Assembly: GCF_051857535.1 (NCBI RefSeq)
Contig: NZ_JBPZGY010000001.1
Span: 186,001-250,000 of the forward strand
Direction of reading: 5' to 3'
DNA: 64,000 nt
DNA from: Roseateles_B sp051857535
GTDB taxonomy: Bacteria; Pseudomonadota; Gammaproteobacteria; Burkholderiales; Burkholderiaceae_C
A program made the position numbers and the translations under genes. The notes beneath the pieces are model-generated. The model did no database searches. It was given only the letters and a program-made list of their open reading frames with translations, and had not been told where the DNA came from. Numbering within the stretch: position 1 is the first letter of the stretch; each line of letters opens with the position of its first letter. Below, piece by piece: positions 58,965 to 64,000 of the stretch.

Positions 58965-60404
58965 ATGGCAAGTGTCGCTCAGCCGGCCGGGCCGGTTTAT
59001 GAGGACGGCGTCGTACGCGCGTTTGCGCTCGCAGCCGTCCTGTGGGGCATCGTGGGCATGCTGGTGGGGGTGGTCATCGCCGCCCAGCTGGCATGGCCCG
59101 AGCTCAATCTCGGAATTCCCTGGCTCAGCTATGGCCGATTGCGGCCCCTGCATACCAACGCGGTGATCTTTGCCTTCGGCGGCTGCACGCTGTTCGCAAC
59201 GGCCTATCACGTGGTGCAACGCACCGGCCAGACGCGCCTGTTCGCGCCGGGCCTGGCCTGGTTCACCTTCGTGGGCTGGCAGCTGGTCATCCTGGCCGCG
59301 GCGGTCACGCTGCCGCTGGGCATCACCTCCGGCAAGGAATACGCTGAACTGGAATGGCCCGTCGACATCCTGATCACGCTGGTGTGGGTGTCCTTCGCCA
59401 TCGTGTTCTTCGGCTCCGTCGGCATCCGCAAGATCCGCCACATCTACGTGGCGAACTGGTTCTTCGGTGCCTTCATCATCGCCGTCGCCCTGCTGCACCT
59501 CGTGAACAGCGCCGCCATCCCGGTGAGCCTGTTCAAGAGCTACTCGGCCTATGCCGGCGTGCAGGACGCCATGGTGCAGTGGTGGTACGGCCATAACGCC
59601 GTGGGCTTCTTCCTGACCGCAGGCTTCCTGGGGATGATGTACTACTACATCCCCAAGCAGGCCGGCCGTCCGGTGTACAGCTACCGCCTGTCCATCGTGC
59701 ACTTCTGGGCCCTGATCTTCACCTATATGTGGGCGGGCCCCCACCACCTGCACTACACCGCGCTGCCCGACTGGGCGCAGTCGGTGGGCATGCTGTTCTC
59801 GCTGGTGCTGCTGGCTCCCTCCTGGGGCGGCATGATCAACGGCATCATGACCCTGTCGGGTGCCTGGCACAAGCTGCGTGACGATCCGATCCTGAAGTTC
59901 CTGATCGTGTCCCTGTCCTTCTACGGCATGTCGACCTTCGAAGGTCCGATGATGTCCATCAAGACGGTGAACGCCCTGAGCCATTACACGGACTGGACCG
60001 TCGGCCACGTGCACTCCGGTGCCCTGGGCTGGGTGGGCCTGATCTCCATGGGTTCGCTGTACCACCTGATCCCGCGCATGTTCGGCCGCACCGAGATGTA
60101 CTCCAAGCGCGCCATCGAGCTGCACTTCTGGGTTGCGACTCTGGGCATCGTGCTGTACATCGCCGCGATGTGGATTGCCGGCGTGATGCAGGGCCTGATG
60201 TGGCGTGCGGTCAATCCTGACGGCACCCTGGTCTACACCTTCGTCGAGAGCGTCAAGGCCACCTATCCCTTCTACGTCATCCGTCTGTGCGGCGGCCTGC
60301 TGTACCTCGGCGGCATGCTGATCATGGCCTGGAACGTCGTGAAGACGGTCGGCGTCGGCAAGGTGCAGGCACAACCTGTCCCCGCTGTCGCGGCTCACGC
60401 CTGA
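58965..60404 (+). CDS. ccoN: cbb3-type cytochrome c oxidase subunit I
   Basis: CcoN is the catalytic heme-copper subunit of the high-affinity cbb3 oxidase. The 479-residue membrane protein has about twelve helices. Likely ligands are H63 and H350 (low-spin heme b), H210, H260 and H261 (CuB), and H348 (heme b3), in motifs LHTNAVIFAFGG, WWYGHNAVGFF, GPHHLHYTALPDW and GHVHSGALGW. The length is normal. It heads the structural operon ccoNOQP behind an FNR-driven promoter. Confidence 0.97.
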   Translation: MASVAQPAGPVYEDGVVRAFALAAVLWGIVGMLVGVVIAAQLAWPELNLGIPWLSYGRLRPLHTNAVIFAFGGCTLFATAYHVVQRTGQTRLFAPGLAWFTFVGWQLVILAAAVTLPLGITSGKEYAELEWPVDILITLVWVSFAIVFFGSVGIRKIRHIYVANWFFGAFIIAVALLHLVNSAAIPVSLFKSYSAYAGVQDAMVQWWYGHNAVGFFLTAGFLGMMYYYIPKQAGRPVYSYRLSIVHFWALIFTYMWAGPHHLHYTALPDWAQSVGMLFSLVLLAPSWGGMINGIMTLSGAWHKLRDDPILKFLIVSLSFYGMSTFEGPMMSIKTVNALSHYTDWTVGHVHSGALGWVGLISMGSLYHLIPRMFGRTEMYSKRAIELHFWVATLGIVLYIAAMWIAGVMQGLMWRAVNPDGTLVYTFVESVKATYPFYVIRLCGGLLYLGGMLIMAWNVVKTVGVGKVQAQPVPAVAAHA

Positions 60405-60422
60405 GGCAAGGGAGAACTCAAC

Positions 60423-61049
60423 ATGGCTAACAACAACCACGCCGTTTCCGGTCACGAGAAGATCGAGACCAGCAACTTCCTGATGATCGTGCTGGTGCTG
60501 CTGACGGTGGTCGTCGGCGGCATCGTGGAGATCGTGCCGCTGTTCTTCCAGCGCTCGACCACCCAGCCGGTCGAAGGCCTGAAGCCCTATACCGCGCTGC
60601 AGCTGGCCGGCCGGGACGTCTACATCCGCGAGGGCTGCTACAACTGCCACTCGCAGATGATCCGCCCCTTCCGTGCCGAGACCCTGCGCTACGGCCACTA
60701 CTCGGTGGCGGGTGAGTTCGTCTACGACCACCCCTTCCAGTGGGGCTCCAAGCGGACCGGTCCCGATCTGCACCGCGTGGGCGGGAAGTACAGCGATGAA
60801 TGGCATCGCATCCACCTGAACAACCCGCGCGACCTGGTGCCCGAGTCCAATATGCCGGCCTACCCCTGGCTCACCAAGGCTCTGGTGGACCCGGCCGACA
60901 TGGCGCCCAGGATGAAGGCCCTGCGCACGGTGGGCGTGCCCTACACCGATGACGAAATCGCCAAGGCTGGCGAGGACGTCAAGGGCAAGACCGAGATGGA
61001 TGCCGTCGTCGCCTATCTGCAGGTGATGGGCACCGCCCTGAAGAAGTAA
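60423..61049 (+). CDS. ccoO: cbb3-type cytochrome c oxidase subunit II (monoheme)
   Basis: This 208-residue membrane-anchored cytochrome c has an N-terminal helix (NFLMIVLVLLTVVVGGIVEI) and a heme motif C72-Y-N-C75-H76 in REGCYNCHSQMIRPF. The segment YSVAGEFVYDHPFQWGSKRT and the axial Met region SNMPAYPWL are typical of CcoO. It passes electrons from CcoP to CcoN. Confidence 0.96.
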   Translation: MANNNHAVSGHEKIETSNFLMIVLVLLTVVVGGIVEIVPLFFQRSTTQPVEGLKPYTALQLAGRDVYIREGCYNCHSQMIRPFRAETLRYGHYSVAGEFVYDHPFQWGSKRTGPDLHRVGGKYSDEWHRIHLNNPRDLVPESNMPAYPWLTKALVDPADMAPRMKALRTVGVPYTDDEIAKAGEDVKGKTEMDAVVAYLQVMGTALKK

Positions 61050-61060
61050 GGAGGCACCCC

Positions 61061-61240
61061 ATGGACGTCAATGACCTCCGCATTGCCTTCACGCTGTTCT
61101 CCATGGTGATCTTCCTGGGCATCGTGTCCTGGGCCTTCTCCAAGCGGAACAAGCAATCCTTTGACGAGCTGGGCGGTCTGCCCCTGATGGACGATCAGGC
61201 CGCCGGCGCAATCTCCTCCCAAGGAGGCCGCAATGAGTGA
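61061..61240 (+). CDS. ccoQ: cbb3-type oxidase subunit CcoQ
   Basis: This 59-residue single-helix protein (DLRIAFTLFSMVIFLGIVSW, then AFSKRNKQSFDELGGLPL) stabilises the cbb3 complex. GGAGG lies 6-10 bp before the ATG. The AFSKRNKQSFDEL region is the CcoQ/FixQ signature. Its stop overlaps the ccoP ATG by 8 bp. Confidence 0.92.
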   Translation: MDVNDLRIAFTLFSMVIFLGIVSWAFSKRNKQSFDELGGLPLMDDQAAGAISSQGGRNE

Positions 61241-62147
61241 CTTTTTCTCCAGCGGCTGGTCGACCTTCGTCGCAGCTGCCACCATCCTCGGCCTGGTGCT
61301 GTGTCTGGTCCTGCTGATCATCGCCAGCCGCCGCCGCGTGATGGCCGATGACAACACGACGGGCCACGTCTGGGACGTGGACCTGCGTGAGATGAACAAC
61401 CCGCTGCCGCGCTGGTGGATGGGCCTGTTCGTGATCACCGTGGTGTTCTCGGGCATCTATCTGGCCATGTACCCGGGCCTGGGCAGCAACGAGGGCAGCC
61501 TCAAGTGGTCCAGTGCTGGTCAGTACGAGGCGGAGCAGGCCAAGGCCCGCGCGGCCCTGGAAGGCGTGTACGCCAAGTACAAGTCCATGGACGCCGCCGC
61601 GCTGTCCAAGGATCCGTCGGCCATGGCCATTGGTGAGCGTCTGTTCGCCAACAACTGCGCCGGTTGTCATGGTTCCGATGCCAAGGGCTCCAAGGGCTTT
61701 CCCAACCTCACCGACAACGATTGGCTGTACGGCGGCGCGCACGAGACCATCGTGCAGACCATCAGCGGCGGTCGCAACGGCGTGATGCCCCCGATGGCCG
61801 CGGCAGTCGGTGGCCCCGAGGACGTCAAGAACGTGGCGAACTATGTGCTGAGCCTCTCCGGCAGCCCGCACAACTCGATCGCTGCCCAACTGGGCAAGGC
61901 CAAGTTCGGCGCCTGCGCCGCTTGCCACGGTCCTGATGGCAAGGGCAACCAGGCCATCGGTGCGCCCAACCTGACAGACAAGGTCTGGCTGCATGGCTGG
62001 GGTGAGGACGCTGTCATTGCCATGATCAACAACGGCAAGAACAACGTCATGCCGGCCCACGCCTCGCGCCTGAGCGCTGAGCAGGTCCATGTGCTGGGCG
62101 CCTATGTGTGGGGCCTGTCGCAGGGCACCGCCGTCGCCGCAAAGTAA
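61233..62147 (+). CDS. ccoP: cbb3-type cytochrome c oxidase subunit III (diheme)
   Basis: This 304-residue protein has a membrane-anchored N-terminus with two helices (GWSTFVAAATILGLVLCLVL; WWMGLFVITVVFSGIYLAMY), as in the longer CcoP type. It carries two heme c sites, C142-A-G-C145-H146 and C228-A-A-C231-H232. It accepts electrons from soluble cytochrome c. AAGGAGG precedes the ATG inside ccoQ. Confidence 0.96.
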   Translation: MSDFFSSGWSTFVAAATILGLVLCLVLLIIASRRRVMADDNTTGHVWDVDLREMNNPLPRWWMGLFVITVVFSGIYLAMYPGLGSNEGSLKWSSAGQYEAEQAKARAALEGVYAKYKSMDAAALSKDPSAMAIGERLFANNCAGCHGSDAKGSKGFPNLTDNDWLYGGAHETIVQTISGGRNGVMPPMAAAVGGPEDVKNVANYVLSLSGSPHNSIAAQLGKAKFGACAACHGPDGKGNQAIGAPNLTDKVWLHGWGEDAVIAMINNGKNNVMPAHASRLSAEQVHVLGAYVWGLSQGTAVAAK

Positions 62148-62174
62148 GTTCCTTCGCAACAAGGATTGATCCCC

Positions 62175-63638
62175 ATGAGCAGTAGCAGCGATACCCCCTC
62201 CGCAGCAGCGTCCAATGCCCTTGCGGGCGACGATGCCGCCCGTGAGATGGTGTCGCTCTACCAGGCTCAGAAGAAGATCTACCCCAAGGCCGTCAGCGGA
62301 TGGTTCATCCGCTGGCGCTGGGCCTTGGTCTGGTTCACGCAGCTCCTGTTCTATGGGCTGCCCTGGCTGGAGTGGAACGCACGTCAGGCCGTCCTGTTCG
62401 ATCTGGGCGCCCGTCGCTTCTACGTCTTCGGCCTGGTCCTGTATCCGCAGGACTTCATCTACCTCACGGCGCTGCTGCTGATCTCGGCATATGCGCTCTT
62501 TCTCTTCACCGCAGTCGCCGGTCGACTGTGGTGTGGCTATGCCTGCCCGCAGACGGTCTACACCGAGATCTTCATGTGGATCGAGCGCAAGTTCGAAGGT
62601 GACCGCGCAGCCCGCATGAAGCTGGATGCCGCGCCCTGGTCCCTGGCCAAGCTTGGCCGCAAGGGCGGCAAGCAACTGGCCTGGATTCTGCTGGCCGTCT
62701 GGACCGGCTTTACTTTCGTCGGCTACTTCACCCCCATCAAGGTCCTTGGGGCTGAGGTGGCAGCCCTGGGCCTGGGGCCCTGGGAACTGTTCTGGGTGCT
62801 GTTCTACGGCTTCGCGACCTACCTCTTTGCCGGCCACATGCGCGAGCAGGTCTGCAAGTACATGTGCCCATATGCGCGCTTCCAGAGCGCCATGTTCGAC
62901 AAGGACACGCTGATCATCAGCTACGACGTCGAGCGCGGCGAGCCACGCGGCTCGCGTGGCCGCAAGATTGACATCAAGGCCGCTGGCCTGGGCTCCTGCA
63001 TCGACTGCAATCTGTGCGTGCAGGTGTGCCCGACGGGCATCGACATCCGCAACGGCCTGCAGTACGAATGCATCGGCTGCGCGGCGTGCATCGACGTCTG
63101 CAATGGCGTGATGGACAAGATGGGCTATCCGCGCGGCCTCGTCCGCTATGACACACAGAACGGCCTCAGTGAGCACCTCAGCCGTACGCAGCTGATCCGC
63201 CGCATGTTCCGGCCGCGCGTGCTCATCTACTCCGGCATCCTGGTCCTGATCTGCGTAGCCCTGTTCTGGCACATGCTGACCCGCACGCCTTTCAAGGTCG
63301 ACGTCGTGCGCGACCGCGCCTCGCTTGCGCGTCTGGTGGATGACGGCTACATCGAGAACGTCTACCGCTTGCAGGTCATGAATGCCACGGAGCAGACGCA
63401 GTCCTACACCATCACCGCGGACGGGCTGCAAGGCCTTGTGCTGACGCCGCCCCTGCGTCTGAGCGTCGGGCCTGCCGAGGCGCGCTGGGTGTCCGTGGCA
63501 CTGCGTCTGCCGCCGCAGACGGCACAATCGGCGGGCGGTGGTGCCCACGAGATCCATTTCCGCATCGTCCGCGATGCCGTGGCTGGCGAAATGCCGAGCC
63601 AACTGGTCGAAAAATCCACCTTTGTGGTTCCCCGCTAG
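62175..63638 (+). CDS. ccoG: cbb3 oxidase accessory protein CcoG (polyferredoxin-like)
   Basis: This 487-residue membrane protein has about five helices. It has the sequence GRLWCGYACPQTVYTEIFMW and two [4Fe-4S] clusters in CIDCNLCVQVCPTG and CIGCAACIDVCNG. A C-terminal periplasmic Ig-like domain ends it. CcoG (FixG, RdxA) is linked to Cu(II) reduction or redox control in cbb3 assembly. AAGGA precedes ATG 62175; an in-frame TTG 9 bp upstream was rejected. Confidence 0.94.
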   Translation: MSSSSDTPSAAASNALAGDDAAREMVSLYQAQKKIYPKAVSGWFIRWRWALVWFTQLLFYGLPWLEWNARQAVLFDLGARRFYVFGLVLYPQDFIYLTALLLISAYALFLFTAVAGRLWCGYACPQTVYTEIFMWIERKFEGDRAARMKLDAAPWSLAKLGRKGGKQLAWILLAVWTGFTFVGYFTPIKVLGAEVAALGLGPWELFWVLFYGFATYLFAGHMREQVCKYMCPYARFQSAMFDKDTLIISYDVERGEPRGSRGRKIDIKAAGLGSCIDCNLCVQVCPTGIDIRNGLQYECIGCAACIDVCNGVMDKMGYPRGLVRYDTQNGLSEHLSRTQLIRRMFRPRVLIYSGILVLICVALFWHMLTRTPFKVDVVRDRASLARLVDDGYIENVYRLQVMNATEQTQSYTITADGLQGLVLTPPLRLSVGPAEARWVSVALRLPPQTAQSAGGGAHEIHFRIVRDAVAGEMPSQLVEKSTFVVPR

Positions 63639-63647
63639 GAGCGAAAC

Positions 63648-63914
63648 ATGGCTGACATCCAATCTTCCTCACCCGCGCCGCGCGCCTGGTGGCACGAACG
63701 CATGATGTGGCTGGTGGTCGGCGGCCCTGCGGCGGTGGTCCTGGCCAGCTTCGTGACCCTGGGCATGGCAATCAAGCATCCGGACCCTGTGATCGAGACG
63801 CAGCAGCGTGTCTCTGCGGACAGCGCCGCGGACGGCCCGCAAGCCGCCGCCCTTGCTCCGGCCATCGCAGCCCGTAACCATGCCGCCACCGGCGGCCCAG
63901 CGAGCGGCAAGTAA
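63648..63914 (+). CDS. Small single-pass membrane protein, FixH-like N-terminus
   Basis: This 88-residue protein has a helix (MWLVVGGPAAVVLASFVTLG) preceded by WWHERM, similar to the N-terminus of FixH/CcoH proteins, which follow ccoG in many genomes. The FixH hallmark after the helix (YYKxG-type) and the periplasmic domain are missing; instead there is an alanine-rich tail (AADGPQAAALAPAIAARNH). It may be a reduced FixH or an unrelated small protein. AGGAG precedes the ATG. Confidence 0.7.
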   Translation: MADIQSSSPAPRAWWHERMMWLVVGGPAAVVLASFVTLGMAIKHPDPVIETQQRVSADSAADGPQAAALAPAIAARNHAATGGPASGK

Positions 63915-63945
63915 GCCCTCGCAGTCCATCGTGGAGGAGACCGGG

Positions 63946-64000
63946 ATGGGACTGATTGGTGAGAAACCGGGCCCCGCGCGCTGGGCCATGCACATACTCT
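63946..64000 (+). CDS. Start of an unidentified gene, cut by window end
   Basis: ATG 63946 with GGAGGAGA 8-15 bp upstream opens a frame reading MGLIGEKPGPARWAMHIL to the window edge. It is too short to identify. Its spacing of 31 bp after the FixH-like gene suggests it belongs to the cco cluster. Confidence 0.55.
   Translation, partial: MGLIGEKPGPARWAMHIL

Noticed and set aside
61089..63662. Open frame of 857 codons on the minus strand across ccoQ, ccoP and ccoG
   Set aside because: It spans three well-defined genes, has no start signals and its composition (Gln/His/Ala/Gly-rich) is that of an antisense shadow.

Overview
The window is high-GC bacterial DNA with dense, mostly single-copy housekeeping genes. 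Gene content and order point to a betaproteobacterium of the order Burkholderiales, probably near the Rubrivivax/Roseateles/Leptothrix group. Supporting blocks are ispD-ispF, smpB/ratA-rnfH/guaB-guaA, exbB-exbD-lpxK-trm112-kdsB-adk, xseA-sodB, the polyhydroxybutyrate (PHB) genes phaR and bdhA, and a cbb3 oxidase cluster ccoIS-ccoNOQP-ccoG. The exact genus is inference.

Layout: 1-7.1 kb holds the 3' end of clpB, a minus-strand MFS transporter plus Tat-exported epimerase pair, the isoprenoid genes ispD and ispF, and an EnvZ/OmpR-type two-component pair. 7.2-16.9 kb holds a SIMPL-domain protein, bdhA, an alpha/beta hydrolase overlapping relA, tRNA-Val(GAC), a three-gene envelope operon of unknown function that includes an M48 protease, a divergent trypsin-like protease, and phaR. 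17-27.4 kb holds rimO, metC, an adenine deaminase, smpB, ratA, rnfH, guaB, a TetA-like MFS exporter and guaA.

27.4-35.4 kb is the most accessory-looking stretch. A frameshifted IS3 orfA remnant and an AT-rich promoter patch lead into a branched-chain-amino-acid-type ABC transporter (permeases, two ATPases, binding protein). The transporter is interleaved with a RidA-like protein, a zinc alcohol dehydrogenase and a FadR-type GntR regulator. It reads as a self-contained uptake and catabolism module for an unidentified substrate.

38.5-46.6 kb is a complete TonB energy-transduction locus. A 1020-residue Oar/CarO-like TonB-dependent receptor is divergent from tonB-exbB-exbD-exbD and a periplasmic TPR-like protein. 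46.6-54 kb returns to core genes: an SDR with a LiuR-like operator, adk, kdsB, trm112, lpxK, a second exbD/exbB pair, xseA and sodB. 54-64 kb holds a TctD/TctE-type two-component system and the cbb3 oxidase assembly and structural genes. FNR/ANR boxes sit in front of ccoI and, inside the 3' end of ccoS, in front of ccoN. The window ends inside an unidentified gene.

No rRNA, CRISPR array, prophage or intact insertion sequence was seen. No wholly new system is proven here. The best candidates for follow-up are the liv/ridA/adh/gntR module, the TonB-ExbB-ExbD2-TPR locus, and the envelope operon at 12.6-15.1 kb.
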